From: Streptomyces violaceorubidus
GTDB taxonomy: Bacteria > Actinomycetota > Actinomycetes > Streptomycetales > Streptomycetaceae
DNA length: 64,000 nt
Direction: 5' to 3'
Assembly (NCBI RefSeq): GCF_000717995.1
Contig: NZ_JODM01000031.1
Span: 1 to 64,000 of the forward strand
Positions 1 to 9,017 of this stretch are shown here, piece after piece. The translations under genes and the position numbers were made by a program. Under the pieces are notes generated by a model. It was given only the letters and a program-made list of their open reading frames with translations, did not search any database and was not told where the DNA came from. Within the stretch, counting starts at the first letter, position 1. Every line of letters begins with the position of its first letter.

Positions 1-185
1 CGGGCAGTCGTGCCTCCCCCAGTGCCTGAACGGCCTGGGAGGTACCCCCAGGCGGCACGGGTGGGCGCAGCGGCACCCCGCTCCGCCGGGCTGCGTCCCC
101 ACCCCCCCCACCCCCCTGGCGCCCGCCTCCGCGCCGGGTGACCGGGGAACGCCGGACCACTGCCCGGCGTCAGGAACCGACGTTG
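1..185. other. intergenic, no gene seen
   Basis: GC-rich stretch with C-runs, lying downstream of the small membrane gene on the minus strand. No convincing reading frame, hairpin terminator or RNA gene was recognised. Confidence 0.5.
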
Positions 186-494
186 CTACTTCTTCCCGGC
201 GTCCTCCACCGGAGGTGTCGGCGGAGCCGTCGGTCGCAGCTTCAGCCAGGTCAGGAAGAACACACCCAGGACCAGCATCCCCACCCCGGTCCACAGATTG
301 ATGTTCACCCCCTGCGCCTTGTCGATGTCCTCGTCGGACGCCACGAGGCCCGCGATCGTCACGATGACGCCGTAGATCACGAACAGCCCGCCGATGATCC
401 GCCGGATGTCGAACAGCCGCGCGGCGGTGACGGACTTGGTCTCCAGCTCGGAGACCTCGTCCTGCACGTTCTTGTCGGAGTAGGAATCAGACAT
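186..494 (-). CDS. small two-helix membrane protein linked to a symporter
   Basis: A 102-residue protein of unknown function. The N-terminal 25 residues are acidic and hydrophilic (MSDSYSDKN...). Two hydrophobic stretches follow (about residues 33-52 and 68-85), with a short proline-rich tail ending in two lysines. It starts about 20 bases after the stop of the sodium:solute symporter on the same strand, so the two are almost certainly one transcript. The pairing suggests an accessory subunit or stabiliser of the symporter, as small membrane partners often accompany SSS transporters. That role is inferred from position only; no catalytic motif is visible. Confidence 0.8.
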   Translation of the reverse strand: MSDSYSDKNVQDEVSELETKSVTAARLFDIRRIIGGLFVIYGVIVTIAGLVASDEDIDKAQGVNINLWTGVGMLVLGVFFLTWLKLRPTAPPTPPVEDAGKK

Positions 495-515
495 GCTCTC
501 TCAATCCTCCCGCGA

Positions 516-2204
516 TCAGAACGAGAACGGGATGTAGCAGGCGGCGGCCAGGACGACCGCCCCCCAGCCCAGCAGCGCCGGCTTGCGGTACCACGCGTCG
601 TCGCCCTTGGCCGGCGGCTCCGCCATGCCGGGGGAGGTGGTGCCGTAGACCAGGCCCTGGAGGTCGGCGGTGGGCTTCGGCGCGGTGAACAGGGACACCA
701 CGACCATGACCACCGCGCCGGCGACGAAGCCCGCGATCGCGGAGACGAAGTTGGCGCCCTGGTCGGAGGGGATGTCGATGATGCCCTGCTTGTAGATGAC
801 GAAGTAGTTCACCATCGCGGCGGTCGTGCCCGCGATCAGGCCCCAGAAGCCGGACTTCATCGACGCCCGCTTCCAGAACATGCCGATGATGAAGACCACG
901 AACATCGGCACGTTGAAGAAGGAGAAGAGCGTCTGGAGGTAGCTCATGATGTTGGAGAAGGAGGAGGCCAGGAACGCCGTGCCGATCGAGGCCAGGACGC
1001 CGATCACCGTGATCAGGCGGCCGAAGCGGACGTAGTAGCCGTCCTCGCGGTCCTTCACCACGTACTTCTGCCAGATGTCGGTGGTGAAGACGGTGTTGAA
1101 GGAGGAGATGTTGGCCGCCATGCCGGCCATGAAGGCGGCCAGCAGGCCGGTCACCGCGATGCCCAGGACACCGTTGGGCAGCAGTTGCTGCATGAGGTAC
1201 GGGATCGCGTCGTTGTACTGGAGGTCCGAGCCGGGGGTGCCGATCTTCGGGACGAGGACCGCGGCGACCAGGCCCGGGATCATGACGACGAAGACGATGA
1301 AGATCTTCGGGAAGGCCGCGATCAGGGGCGTGCGCTGGGCCGCGGAGAGGTTCTTCGCCGACAGGGCGCGCTGGACCTCGGCGAAGTTCGTCGTCCAGTA
1401 GCCGAAGGAGAGGACGAAGCCGAGGCCGAGGACGATGGTCAGCCAGTTGGCGCCCAGGGGGTTCTCGCTGCCGATGCCCGTGCCGCCCCACGCCGTCATG
1501 AAGTCGGAGCCGTGGGACTTGGAGAGGGAGTCGGACAGGCCGTCCCAGCCGCCGACCTTCTTCAGGCCCAGGATGGTGATCGGGATGAGGCCGGCCAGGA
1601 TCACGAAGAACTGGAGTACCTCGTTGTAGATGGCCGAGGAGAGGCCGCCCAGGGTGATGTACGCCAGGACGAAGAAGCCTGCCACCACGATGGCCACCCA
1701 CTCCGGCCAGCCGAGGAGCGCCTCGACGACGATCGCGAGGGCGTAGAGGTTCACGCCGGCGATCAGGATGGCGGCGACGGCGAACAGGGCCGAGCTGAGC
1801 AGGTGGGAGGCCTTGTCGAAGCGGAGGAGGAGGAACTCCGGGACCGAGCGGACCTTCGAGCCGTAGTAGAACGGCATCATCACCAGGCCGAGGAAGACCA
1901 TCGCCGGGATGGCGCCGATCCAGTACCAGTGGGTCGTGTAGACGCCGTACTGGGCGCTGTTGGCGGCCATGCCGAGGATCTCGGTGGCGCCCAGGTTGGC
2001 TGCGACGAAGGCGAGGCCGGTGACCCAGGCGGGCAGCGAGCGGCCGGACAGGAAGAAGTCCAGGCTGGTCTTGACCGAGCGGCGGGCGGCGAAGCCGATG
2101 CCCAGGACCACCACGAAGTAGATCCCGAGGATCGTGTAGTCGAGCCAGTTGGTGGGGAGTCGAAGCTCTGCGGCTAGATATGTGGAGCTTGTGGGGGTTT
2201 GCAT
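516..2204 (-). CDS. sodium:solute symporter (SSS family), probable sugar uptake
   Basis: A 562-residue integral membrane protein with about 13-14 hydrophobic segments, typical of the SSS/SLC5 family (vSGLT-like). It starts near NWLDYTILGIYFVVVLGIG and includes the family-like segment GLAFVAANLGATEILGMAA near residues 65-85. The C-terminus is a further hydrophobic helix after a hydrophilic loop. The family couples substrate import to sodium entry. The gene diverges from galT-galE-galK across a shared control region of about 195 bp, so galactose or another hexose is the most likely substrate; this rests on context. The start codon has only a weak ribosome binding site, so a slightly later start is possible. 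Confidence 0.88.
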   Translation of the reverse strand: MQTPTSSTYLAAELRLPTNWLDYTILGIYFVVVLGIGFAARRSVKTSLDFFLSGRSLPAWVTGLAFVAANLGATEILGMAANSAQYGVYTTHWYWIGAIPAMVFLGLVMMPFYYGSKVRSVPEFLLLRFDKASHLLSSALFAVAAILIAGVNLYALAIVVEALLGWPEWVAIVVAGFFVLAYITLGGLSSAIYNEVLQFFVILAGLIPITILGLKKVGGWDGLSDSLSKSHGSDFMTAWGGTGIGSENPLGANWLTIVLGLGFVLSFGYWTTNFAEVQRALSAKNLSAAQRTPLIAAFPKIFIVFVVMIPGLVAAVLVPKIGTPGSDLQYNDAIPYLMQQLLPNGVLGIAVTGLLAAFMAGMAANISSFNTVFTTDIWQKYVVKDREDGYYVRFGRLITVIGVLASIGTAFLASSFSNIMSYLQTLFSFFNVPMFVVFIIGMFWKRASMKSGFWGLIAGTTAAMVNYFVIYKQGIIDIPSDQGANFVSAIAGFVAGAVVMVVVSLFTAPKPTADLQGLVYGTTSPGMAEPPAKGDDAWYRKPALLGWGAVVLAAACYIPFSF

Positions 2205-2277
2205 TAAGCACTCGCTTCGTTCGCGAACTGATCCGCAGCGGAACCTACGCCTCCGCGTTCAGTAATTGAACACTTCC

Positions 2278-2350
2278 GGTGATGAACTTTGTTGGATTGT
2301 GATGTGCCGTGGGGATGGTGGGTTGTGATGTGTTATGTTTGATTGTGTTG
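2278..2350. promoter_or_regulatory. gal operon operator region with TGTGAT hexamers
   Basis: TGTGAT occurs at 2298-2303 and 2324-2329, 26 bp apart and on the same strand. Related hexamers TGTTAT (2331-2336), TTTGAT (2338-2343) and TGTGTT (2344-2349) follow immediately. Direct TGTGAT-like repeats are the published hallmark of the galactose-dependent, glucose-repressed galP1 promoter of Streptomyces. The region lies between the symporter and galT and could control both directions. The exact -10 and -35 boxes could not be assigned. Confidence 0.65.
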
Positions 2351-2398
2351 AGTGTGCGTTCTGGTGACCCTCGTGGGTGGGTGCAGAGGAGTGCGGCA

Positions 2399-3460
2399 GT
2401 GAAGAAGACCTCGACCCGGCTGGCCGACGGCCGTGAGCTGGTCTACTACGACCTTCGCGACGACACCGTGCGCGACGCCGTGGACCGCCGTCCGCTGGAA
2501 CGGACCGTCACCACGTCCGAGGTGCGCCGCGATCCGCTGCTCGGCGACTCGGTCGCCGTCGCCTCGCACCGGCAGGGGCGCACCTACCACCCGCCGGCCG
2601 ACCAGTGCCCGTTGTGCCCCTCGGCCGGGGAGCGGCTGAGCGAGATCCCGGACTCGTCGTACGACGTGGTGGTCTTCGAGAACCGATTCCCCTCGCTGGC
2701 CGGCGACTCCGGCCGCTGCGAGGTCGTCTGCTTCACCTCCGACCACGAGGCCTCCTTCGCCGACCTGAGCGAGGAGCAGGCCCGGCTCGTGCTCGACGCC
2801 TGGACGGACCGCACCTCCGAGCTGTCCCATCTGCCCTCCGTGGAACAAGTCTTCTGCTTCGAGAACCGGGGCGCCGAGATCGGTGTGACGCTGGGTCACC
2901 CGCACGGGCAGATCTACGCCTACCCGTTCACCACCCCCCGCACCGCCCTGATGCTCCGTTCCCTCGCCGCCCACAAGGACGCGACGGGCGGGGAGAACCT
3001 GTTCGACGCCGTGCTGGAGGACGAGCTGGCCGGTGAGCGGGTCGTCCTGGAGGGTGAGCACTGGGCGGCCTTCGTGCCGTACGCGGCGCACTGGCCGTAC
3101 GAGGTGCACCTCTACCCGAAGCGGCGGGTGCCCGATCTGCTCGGGCTGGACGAGGCGGCGCGCACAGAATTCCCCAAGGTCTACCTGGAACTGTTGAGGC
3201 GCTTCGACCGGATCTTCGGCGAGGGGGAGCCGCCGACGCCCTACATCGCGGCCTGGCACCAGGCCCCGTTCGGGCAGCTGGAGGAGTTCGAGGGTGTGAC
3301 GCGGGACGACTTCGCGCTGCACCTGGAGCTTTTCACGATTCGCCGTACGTCCGGCAAGCTGAAGTTCCTCGCGGGCTCCGAGTCCGGCATGAACGTGTTC
3401 ATCAACGACGTGCCCCCGGAGCACGCGGCCGAGCGACTGCGAGAGGTAGCGAGTTCATGA
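2399..3460 (+). CDS. galT: galactose-1-phosphate uridylyltransferase
   Basis: Exchanges UMP between UDP-glucose and galactose-1-phosphate in the Leloir pathway. The translation contains the HIT-like active-site motif [12 protein letters not shown], whose second histidine carries the uridylyl group. The zinc-site region CPLCPS lies near residue 68. The GTG start at 2399 is preferred: GAGGA at 2386-2390 is well spaced and conserved sequence ([17 protein letters not shown]) begins there, giving 353 residues. An open frame continues upstream to 2309 but lies inside the operator region. The stop overlaps the galE start (ATGA at 3457-3460), so translation is coupled. Confidence 0.95.
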   Translation: MKKTSTRLADGRELVYYDLRDDTVRDAVDRRPLERTVTTSEVRRDPLLGDSVAVASHRQGRTYHPPADQCPLCPSAGERLSEIPDSSYDVVVFENRFPSLAGDSGRCEVVCFTSDHEASFADLSEEQARLVLDAWTDRTSELSHLPSVEQVFCFENRGAEIGVTLGHPHGQIYAYPFTTPRTALMLRSLAAHKDATGGENLFDAVLEDELAGERVVLEGEHWAAFVPYAAHWPYEVHLYPKRRVPDLLGLDEAARTEFPKVYLELLRRFDRIFGEGEPPTPYIAAWHQAPFGQLEEFEGVTRDDFALHLELFTIRRTSGKLKFLAGSESGMNVFINDVPPEHAAERLREVASS

Positions 3461-4419
3461 GCGGGAAGTACCTGGTGACAGGTGGTGCGGGATACGTCGG
3501 CAGCGTCGTCGCCCAGCACCTGGTGGAGGCCGGGCACGAGGTGGTCGTGCTCGACAATCTGTCGACCGGCTTCCGTGAGGGTGTGCCGTCGGGGGCCTCG
3601 TTCGTCGAGGGCGACATCCGCGACGCCGCCAAGTGGCTGGACGCCTCGTTCGACGGCGTGCTGCACTTCGCCGCCTTCTCCCAGGTCGGCGAGTCGGTCG
3701 TGAAGCCCGAGAAGTACTGGGACAACAACGTCGGCGGGACCATGGCCCTGCTGGAGGCCATGCGGGGCGCAGGCGTGCGGCGGCTCGTCTTCTCGTCCAC
3801 GGCCGCCACGTACGGCGAGCCCGAGCAGGTGCCGATCGTCGAGTCCGCGCCGACGAGGCCCACGAACCCCTACGGCGCCTCGAAGCTGGCCGTCGACCAC
3901 ATGATCACCGGCGAGGCGGCGGCCCACGGGCTGGGCGCGGTCTCGCTGCGGTACTTCAACGTCGCGGGGGCGTACGGGGAGTACGGCGAGCGCCACGACC
4001 CCGAGTCGCATCTCATTCCGCTGGTCCTCCAGGTGGCGCAGGGCCGCCGTGAGGCCATCTCTGTCTACGGCGACGACTACCCGACGCCGGACGGCACCTG
4101 CGTGCGCGACTACATCCACGTCGCCGACCTGGCCGAGGCCCACCTGCTGGCCGTGGCGGCCGCCACCCCGGGCGAGCACCTCATCTGCAACCTGGGCAAC
4201 GGCAACGGCTTCTCCGTCCGCGAGGTCGTCGAGACCGTGCGGCGGGTGACGGGCCACCCGATCCCCGAGGTGGTGGCCCCGCGCCGGGGCGGCGACCCGG
4301 CGGTCCTGGTGGCGTCGGCGGACACCGCCCGGGAGAAACTGGGCTGGAACCCGTCCCGCGCGGACCTCGCGGGGATCGTGTCGGACGCGTGGGAGTTCGC
4401 GCAGCGGCGCGCGGGCTAG
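3457..4419 (+). CDS. galE: UDP-glucose 4-epimerase
   Basis: A 320-residue extended short-chain dehydrogenase/reductase. It shows the N-terminal NAD-binding motif GGAGYVGS (residues 8-15), the SSTAATYG segment carrying the catalytic Ser/Thr, and YGASK with the catalytic Tyr and Lys. The ending [19 protein letters not shown] is typical of the family. It interconverts UDP-galactose and UDP-glucose. The ATG overlaps the galT stop by four bases, and galK follows 38 bp downstream, so it is the middle gene of a galTEK operon. An internal promoter is known in some Streptomyces gal operons but was not located here. Confidence 0.95.
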   Translation: MSGKYLVTGGAGYVGSVVAQHLVEAGHEVVVLDNLSTGFREGVPSGASFVEGDIRDAAKWLDASFDGVLHFAAFSQVGESVVKPEKYWDNNVGGTMALLEAMRGAGVRRLVFSSTAATYGEPEQVPIVESAPTRPTNPYGASKLAVDHMITGEAAAHGLGAVSLRYFNVAGAYGEYGERHDPESHLIPLVLQVAQGRREAISVYGDDYPTPDGTCVRDYIHVADLAEAHLLAVAAATPGEHLICNLGNGNGFSVREVVETVRRVTGHPIPEVVAPRRGGDPAVLVASADTAREKLGWNPSRADLAGIVSDAWEFAQRRAG

Positions 4420-4457
4420 TACTTACCGCAGTTACCGGAAGGGCGAGGGGTCAGGGC

Positions 4458-5621
4458 ATGGGCGAGGCTGTCGCGGGGACCGTCGGCGAGCGGTTCCTGG
4501 AGCTGTACGGGGCGGAGCCGGAGGGGGTGTGGGCGGCGCCGGGCCGGGTGAACCTCATCGGGGAGCACACCGACTACAACGACGGCTTCGTGATGCCCTT
4601 CGCCCTGCCGCACCAGGCCGTCGCGGCCGTCTCCCGGCGCGAGGACGGCATCCTGCGGCTGCACTCGGCCGAGATCGGCGCCGACCCGGTCGAGCTGCGC
4701 GTCGCCGACCTGACCCCCGGCTCGGACAAGTCCTGGACCGCGTACCCCTCGGGCGTCGTCTGGGCGCTGCGCGAGGCGGGGCACGAGCTGACCGGCGCCG
4801 ACGTCCACCTGGCCTCGACGGTCCCGTCGGGCGCGGGGCTCTCGTCCTCGGCGGCCCTGGAGGTCGTCGTCGCCCTGGCGCTCAACGACCTGTACTCCCT
4901 CGGCCTGCGCGGCTGGCAGCTGGCCCGGCTGTGCCAGCGCGCCGAGAACGTCTACGTGGGCGCCCCGGTCGGCATCATGGACCAGACGGCGTCGGCCTGC
5001 TGCGAGGCGGGCCACGCCCTGTTCCTCGACACCCGGGACCTGTCCCAGCGCCAGATCCCCTTCGACCTGGCCGCCGAGGGCATGCGCCTGCTGGTCGTCG
5101 ACACCCGCGTCAAGCACTCCCACAGCGAGGGCGAGTACGGCAAGCGCCGCGCGGGCTGCGAGAAGGGCGCCGCGCTGCTCGGCGTCGACGCGCTGCGCGA
5201 CGTGCCCTACGCCGAGCTGGACGCGGCACTGGAGCGGCTGGGCGACGAGGAGGAGGTGCGCCGCCTGGTCCGGCACGTGGTGACCGAGGACGAGCGCGTC
5301 GAGCGGGTGGTCTCGCTGCTGGAGTCCGGCGACACCCGGGCCATCGGCCCCGTCCTCGTGGAGGGCCACGCCTCGCTGCGCGACGACTTCCGCATCTCCT
5401 GCCCCGAGCTGGACCTGGTCGTCGACACGGCTCTCGCCTCCGGCGCCCTGGGCGCCCGGATGACCGGCGGCGGCTTCGGCGGCTCGGCGATCGTCCTGGT
5501 GGAGGCCACCGACGTGGACGCCGTCACCAAGGCCGTCGAGGACGCCTTCGCGGCGGCGGCCCTGAGGCCCCCGCGCGTCTTCGAGGCGGTGCCCTCGCCG
5601 GGGGCGCGGCGGGTGGGGTGA
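4458..5621 (+). CDS. galK: galactokinase
   Basis: Phosphorylates galactose to galactose-1-phosphate with ATP. A GHMP kinase of 387 residues from the ATG at 4458. The galactokinase signature GRVNLIGEHTDYNDGF lies near residues 27-42, the GHMP phosphate-binding loop VPSGAGLSSSAALE near residues 121-134, and the C-terminal motif MTGGGFGGSAIVLVE follows. The frame is open upstream to 4389 but that overlaps galE, and conserved sequence begins after the chosen ATG. It is the last gene of the gal operon. The next gene lies on the opposite strand 36 bp away, with no obvious hairpin between them. Confidence 0.95.
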   Translation: MGEAVAGTVGERFLELYGAEPEGVWAAPGRVNLIGEHTDYNDGFVMPFALPHQAVAAVSRREDGILRLHSAEIGADPVELRVADLTPGSDKSWTAYPSGVVWALREAGHELTGADVHLASTVPSGAGLSSSAALEVVVALALNDLYSLGLRGWQLARLCQRAENVYVGAPVGIMDQTASACCEAGHALFLDTRDLSQRQIPFDLAAEGMRLLVVDTRVKHSHSEGEYGKRRAGCEKGAALLGVDALRDVPYAELDAALERLGDEEEVRRLVRHVVTEDERVERVVSLLESGDTRAIGPVLVEGHASLRDDFRISCPELDLVVDTALASGALGARMTGGGFGGSAIVLVEATDVDAVTKAVEDAFAAAALRPPRVFEAVPSPGARRVG

Positions 5622-5657
5622 CGGGCCGCGGGTGGCACCGGTTGCGGTTCGGTCTCC

Positions 5658-6113
5658 TCAGCCCCACCGCTTCACCAGCGTGTACTCCGTGATCCCCGGC
5701 GGGTAGTCGGGGATCACGCACAGGACGTCGTAGCCGTGCTTCGTGTAGAAGCCGGGGGCCTGGAAGTCCCAGGTCTCCACGCGGGCGGCGGTGCAGGCGC
5801 GTTCGGTGCGGGCGGTGCGTTCCGCCTCGTCGAGGAGGGCGGTGCCGAGGCCCGCGCCCCGGCACCGGTCGTCCACCCACAGGTAGGTCACGTGCAGCCA
5901 GGTCGCCCAGGTGTGGCCGACCAGGCCGCCCGCCAGGCCGCCGGACTCGTCCAGCACCCAGACGTGCAGCGGGAATTCGCGTTCGTGAGGGGTCCCGCGC
6001 AGGGAACGCAGGACGGAGGAGGCGGCTGTGTTCGTCTCTCGCAGGCGGGTGCGCAGCAGATCGCGCCGTTCCTTGTCGACTTCTGTCACAAGACGAAACA
6101 TGCGGCTCACCAT
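5658..6113 (-). CDS. GNAT-family N-acetyltransferase
   Basis: A 151-residue GCN5-related acetyltransferase. The core shows beta strands around LVGHTWATWLHVTYLWVDD followed by the acetyl-CoA binding motif A (CRGAGLGTALLDEAE, near residues 84-98). The tail GFYTKHGYDVLCVIPDYPPG is a typical motif B ending. The substrate cannot be told from sequence. A start three codons further in (MFRL) is equally possible. It converges with galK and is divergent from the response regulator gene. Confidence 0.85.
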   Translation of the reverse strand: MVSRMFRLVTEVDKERRDLLRTRLRETNTAASSVLRSLRGTPHEREFPLHVWVLDESGGLAGGLVGHTWATWLHVTYLWVDDRCRGAGLGTALLDEAERTARTERACTAARVETWDFQAPGFYTKHGYDVLCVIPDYPPGITEYTLVKRWG

Positions 6114-6425
6114 AAACGCGCCGCCGAGTCAGTTCTGCAAATAGCCTTCCGCTCCCGGCGCCCGTCCGTACTCTGATGAGCAGCACCGGTGGGGGCCGGT
6201 GCCGTTCAGGGGGCGAGACAGCCGGGTACGACACCCGGGGCGGGGGTAGCGGTTACTGCATGGCGGCGGCCGTGCGGCTGCGGCGACCCGTCCCGGAGTA
6301 CCGAGCACAACAGCACAGCTGGATGCGGGGCCCTGGGCGTCGTACCCGTGCCGGTGCCGTCATCCGAGGACGGACAGACGATGGGTATCCCCTGCTCCTC
6401 GCCGGAGCTCGGGGGAGGGGGTTTC
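6114..6425. other. intergenic between divergent genes
   Basis: About 310 bp between the acetyltransferase and the response regulator. The response-regulator frame stays open upstream to 6189 with an ATG at 6381, but this part does not resemble a receiver domain and is probably leader. No clear operator or RNA structure was recognised. Confidence 0.4.
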
Positions 6426-7205
6426 GTGGTTCGTATCCGAGTCCTGGTCGTCGACGACCATCGCATCTTCGCCGAGTCGCTCGCGGCCGCCCTGGCCGCC
6501 GAGCCCGACGTCGACGTCTCCGCGGCCGGCAGCGGTCCGGCCGCACTGCGCTGCCTGGAGCGGGCCGCCTCCGAGGGGCGGCGCTTCGACGTGCTGCTCG
6601 TCGACGCCGACCTGGGCGGCCGGGTGCCCGGCGCCCGGCCCGCCGTGCCCGTGCGGGAGGGCAACGAGGACGGGCTGGTGGACGGGATCTCGCTGGTCGC
6701 CGGGGTGCGGTCGGGGCAGCCGGGGGTGCGGATCGTCGTCCTCGCCGAGAAGGACGATCCCCGGCGGGCGGCCCTCGCCCTGGGGGCCGGAGCCTGCGGG
6801 TGGGTGGCCAAGGACTGCTCCCTGTCGCGGCTGCTCAGCGTCATCCGGGGCGTCCTGCGCGACGAGACGCACCTGCCGCCCGCGCTGCTCACCGGCGTCC
6901 TGCGCGAGCTGACCGCGGCCCGCAAGCACCGCACCGAGAGCGAGCTGCTGGTGGAGTCGCTGACCCCGCGCGAGCGCGAGGTGCTGCGCTGCATGGTCGC
7001 CGGGCTCGGCCGCAAGGCGGTCGCCGAGCGGCTGTACCTGTCCCCGCACACGGTGCGCACCCACATGCAGAACGTCCTCGGCAAGCTGGGCGTCCACTCC
7101 ACCCTGGCCGCCGTGGCGCTGGCCCGCAGGGCGGGAGTGGGGCCGGCGGACCTGGACCAGCCCTCAGCCGGGGATGTTGTCGAACGGGGCGGTCAGCTGG
7201 CGTAG
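6426..7205 (+). CDS. LuxR/NarL-type response regulator, orphan
   Basis: About 259 residues from a GTG at 6426, which follows a GGAGGGGG ribosome binding site and begins directly at the receiver domain (VRIRVLVVDDHRIFAES). The probable phosphorylation site is the Asp in LLVDADLGG. The region after it is enlarged by an Ala/Pro/Arg-rich insertion before the DGISLVAGV helix. The C-terminal helix-turn-helix is LTPREREVLRCMVAGLGRKAVAERL followed by LSPHTVRTHMQNVLGKLGVHS. No kinase gene is adjacent. Its 3' end overlaps the convergent MarR gene by 42 bp. An upstream ATG at 6381 is an alternative start. Confidence 0.85.
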   Translation: MVRIRVLVVDDHRIFAESLAAALAAEPDVDVSAAGSGPAALRCLERAASEGRRFDVLLVDADLGGRVPGARPAVPVREGNEDGLVDGISLVAGVRSGQPGVRIVVLAEKDDPRRAALALGAGACGWVAKDCSLSRLLSVIRGVLRDETHLPPALLTGVLRELTAARKHRTESELLVESLTPREREVLRCMVAGLGRKAVAERLYLSPHTVRTHMQNVLGKLGVHSTLAAVALARRAGVGPADLDQPSAGDVVERGGQLA

Positions 7206-7661
7206 CAGGGCCGCCAGTTCGCCGCGCTGGGCGCGGGAGAGCTCGCCCAGGATCGCCCGCTCCTGCGCCAGCAGGCCCGCCAGCGACTGGTCGGCGCGGT
7301 CCCGGCCCTCGTCGGTGAGCCGGACCAGCACGCCGCGCCGGTCACTGGGGTCGGGCAGGCGCTCGACCAGGCCCTTCTTCGCCAGCCGGTCGATCCGGTT
7401 GGTCATCGTGCCCGACGTGACCAGGGTCTGGGTGAGGAGCTGTCCCGGGGAGAGCTGGTACGGGGTGCCCGCGCGGCGCAGCGCCGTCAGCACGTCGAAC
7501 TCCCACGGCTCCAACTGGTGTTCGGAGAAGGCCAGCCGACGGGCGCGGTCCAGGTGCCGGGCCAGCCTGCTGACGCGGCTCAGCACCTCGAGCGGTTCCA
7601 CGTCGAGGTCCGGGCGCTCCCGGCGCCACGCTGCGACCAGCCGATCGACCTCGTCCTCCAT
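7164..7661 (-). CDS. MarR-family transcriptional regulator
   Basis: A 165-residue winged-helix regulator starting MEDEVDRLVAAW. The DNA-binding core is visible as LSPGQLLTQTLVTSGTMTNRIDRLAKKGLVERLPDPSDRRGVLVRLTDEGR, including the DxRG-type wing (DPSDRRG). Family members are dimeric repressors that often respond to phenolic or oxidative ligands. The gene diverges from the tam-like methyltransferase with palindromic sequences between them, so it probably represses itself and/or that operon. The open frame extends 104 codons upstream, but that part overlaps the control region and the methyltransferase and lacks homology. Confidence 0.88.
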   Translation of the reverse strand: MEDEVDRLVAAWRRERPDLDVEPLEVLSRVSRLARHLDRARRLAFSEHQLEPWEFDVLTALRRAGTPYQLSPGQLLTQTLVTSGTMTNRIDRLAKKGLVERLPDPSDRRGVLVRLTDEGRDRADQSLAGLLAQERAILGELSRAQRGELAALLRQLTAPFDNIPG

Positions 7662-7683
7662 GACGATCAGTGTAGTGGTTGTG

Positions 7684-7723
7684 TCGACGTGAAGTCTCTT
7701 GAGGTCAACTGTCTTGACGTCGA
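7684..7723. promoter_or_regulatory. probable MarR operator
   Basis: The inverted repeat TCGACGT (7684-7690) and ACGTCGA (7717-7723) flanks an inner palindrome TTGAGGTCAA (7699-7708). A further TTGACGTCGA-like half site starts at 7715. The element lies between the divergent MarR and methyltransferase genes. TTGA/TCAA-type palindromes are common MarR targets, so autoregulation is likely but inferred. Confidence 0.5.
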
Positions 7724-7779
7724 GATACTTTCGGGTGACGCTGGGTACCCGTCCCGCACGGACACCCTCTGGAGGCTCC

Positions 7780-8610
7780 ATGCCCGCCACCGCCCCCACC
7801 TGGGACCCCGCCCAGTACCTGCGCCACGCCGGCCACCGCGCCCGCCCCTTCACCGACCTCCTCGCCCGGATCCCCGACCTCCCCACCGACCCGCCCCGCA
7901 TCGCCGACCTCGGCTGCGGACCCGGCAACGCCACCGTCCTGCTCACCGACCGCTGGCCCACCGCCCGCGTCACCGGCTACGACAACTCACCCCGGATGCT
8001 CGAACGGGCCCGCCAGTACGCCGGCCCCACCCCCGGCGGCGGCCACCTCGACTTCGCCCCCGCCGACGCCCGGACCTGGACCCCCGACGAGCCCTGCGAC
8101 CTCCTCGTCAGCAACGCCACCCTCCAGTGGGTCCCCGGCCACGCCGACCGCTTCCCCGACTGGATCGACCGCCTCACCCCCGGCGGCACCCTCGCCCTCC
8201 AGGTGCCCGGCAACTTCGACGCCCCCAGCCACCGGCTGATGCGCGAGCTCGCCGGCTCCCGGCGCTGGCGGGACCGCCTCACCGGCGTCCTGCGCCACGA
8301 CGACGCCGTCCTCACCCCCGAGGGCTACCTGGCCCGCCTGACCGCCGCCGGCTGCACCGCCGACGTGTGGGAGACGACCTACGTCCACCTGCTGCCCGGC
8401 GAGGACGCCGTCCTCGACTGGGTGAAGGGCACGGGACTGCGACCCGTACTCGACGCCCTCGCCGACGACCCGGACGCCCGCGACGCGTTCGTCGACGAGT
8501 ACCGGGCGGTCCTGCGCGCCGCCTATCCCGCCGAGGCGCACGGCACCCCCTTCCCCTTCCGCCGCGTCTTCGCCGTCGCGCACAAGCCCGCGGGGGAGGC
8601 GGCCCGATGA
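7780..8610 (+). CDS. tam: trans-aconitate 2-methyltransferase-like SAM methyltransferase
   Basis: A 276-residue class I methyltransferase starting MPATAPTWDPAQYLRHAGHRARPF, the characteristic N-terminus of Tam proteins. The SAM-binding motif I is IADLGCGPGNATVLL near residues 43-57, followed by GYDNSPRMLERARQ and the family-typical DLLVSNATLQWVPGH. Tam methylates trans-aconitate, an inhibitor of aconitase that arises spontaneously from citric acid cycle intermediates. GGAGG at 7771-7775 supports the ATG at 7780. Its stop overlaps the start of the following VOC gene (ATGA), and a MarR gene lies upstream in the opposite direction. Confidence 0.85.
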   Translation: MPATAPTWDPAQYLRHAGHRARPFTDLLARIPDLPTDPPRIADLGCGPGNATVLLTDRWPTARVTGYDNSPRMLERARQYAGPTPGGGHLDFAPADARTWTPDEPCDLLVSNATLQWVPGHADRFPDWIDRLTPGGTLALQVPGNFDAPSHRLMRELAGSRRWRDRLTGVLRHDDAVLTPEGYLARLTAAGCTADVWETTYVHLLPGEDAVLDWVKGTGLRPVLDALADDPDARDAFVDEYRAVLRAAYPAEAHGTPFPFRRVFAVAHKPAGEAAR

Positions 8611-8984
8611 TCACCGGCCTCGACCACGTGCAGCTCGCCGCGCCGCCCGGCGCCGAACAACCACTGCGCGCCTTCTGCACCGGCGTCCTCGGCATGACCG
8701 AGATCCCCAAGCCGCCCGCGCTCGCCGCCCGCGGCGGCTGCTGGTTCGAGGCCGGCCCCGTCCAGCTCCACCTGGGCGTCGAGACGACCGGCTTCCGGCC
8801 CGCCCGCAAGGCACACCCCGGACTGCGGGTCACCGGCCTCGACGCGTACGCCGCCCGCCTCAAGGCCCACGGCACGCCCGTCACCTGGGACGACCACCTG
8901 CCCGGCCACCGCCGTTTCCACTGCGCCGACCCGGTCGGCAACCGCCTGGAGTTCCTGGAACCGGACGGACCCGACCGCCGGTGA
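8607..8984 (+). CDS. VOC (glyoxalase/bleomycin-resistance) superfamily protein
   Basis: A 125-residue protein with the paired beta-alpha-beta-beta-beta layout of the vicinal oxygen chelate fold. The first strand is ITGLDHVQLAAPPGAEQPLRAFCTGVLGM and the C-terminal module ends in CADPVGNRLEFLEPDGPD. Candidate metal ligands are the His in DHVQ, the Glu in WFEAG and the Glu in RLEFLE. It overlaps the methyltransferase stop by four bases (ATGA), so the two are translationally coupled. The substrate is unknown. Confidence 0.85.
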   Translation: MITGLDHVQLAAPPGAEQPLRAFCTGVLGMTEIPKPPALAARGGCWFEAGPVQLHLGVETTGFRPARKAHPGLRVTGLDAYAARLKAHGTPVTWDDHLPGHRRFHCADPVGNRLEFLEPDGPDRR

Positions 8985-8989
8985 CCACC

Positions 8990-9017
8990 GACCGCGCCGG
9001 CGACCACCCGGCCGGTC
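8990..9017. terminator. possible short terminator hairpin
   Basis: Imperfect inverted repeat (GACCGCGCCGG against CCGGCCGGTC) in the 33 bp between the convergent VOC and CoA-transferase genes. There is no T-run, so support is modest. Confidence 0.35.

Noticed and set aside
138..2177. 679-codon plus-strand open frame
   Set aside because: Antisense to the SSS symporter; Asp/Arg/Glu-rich nonsense composition typical of high-GC shadow frames.
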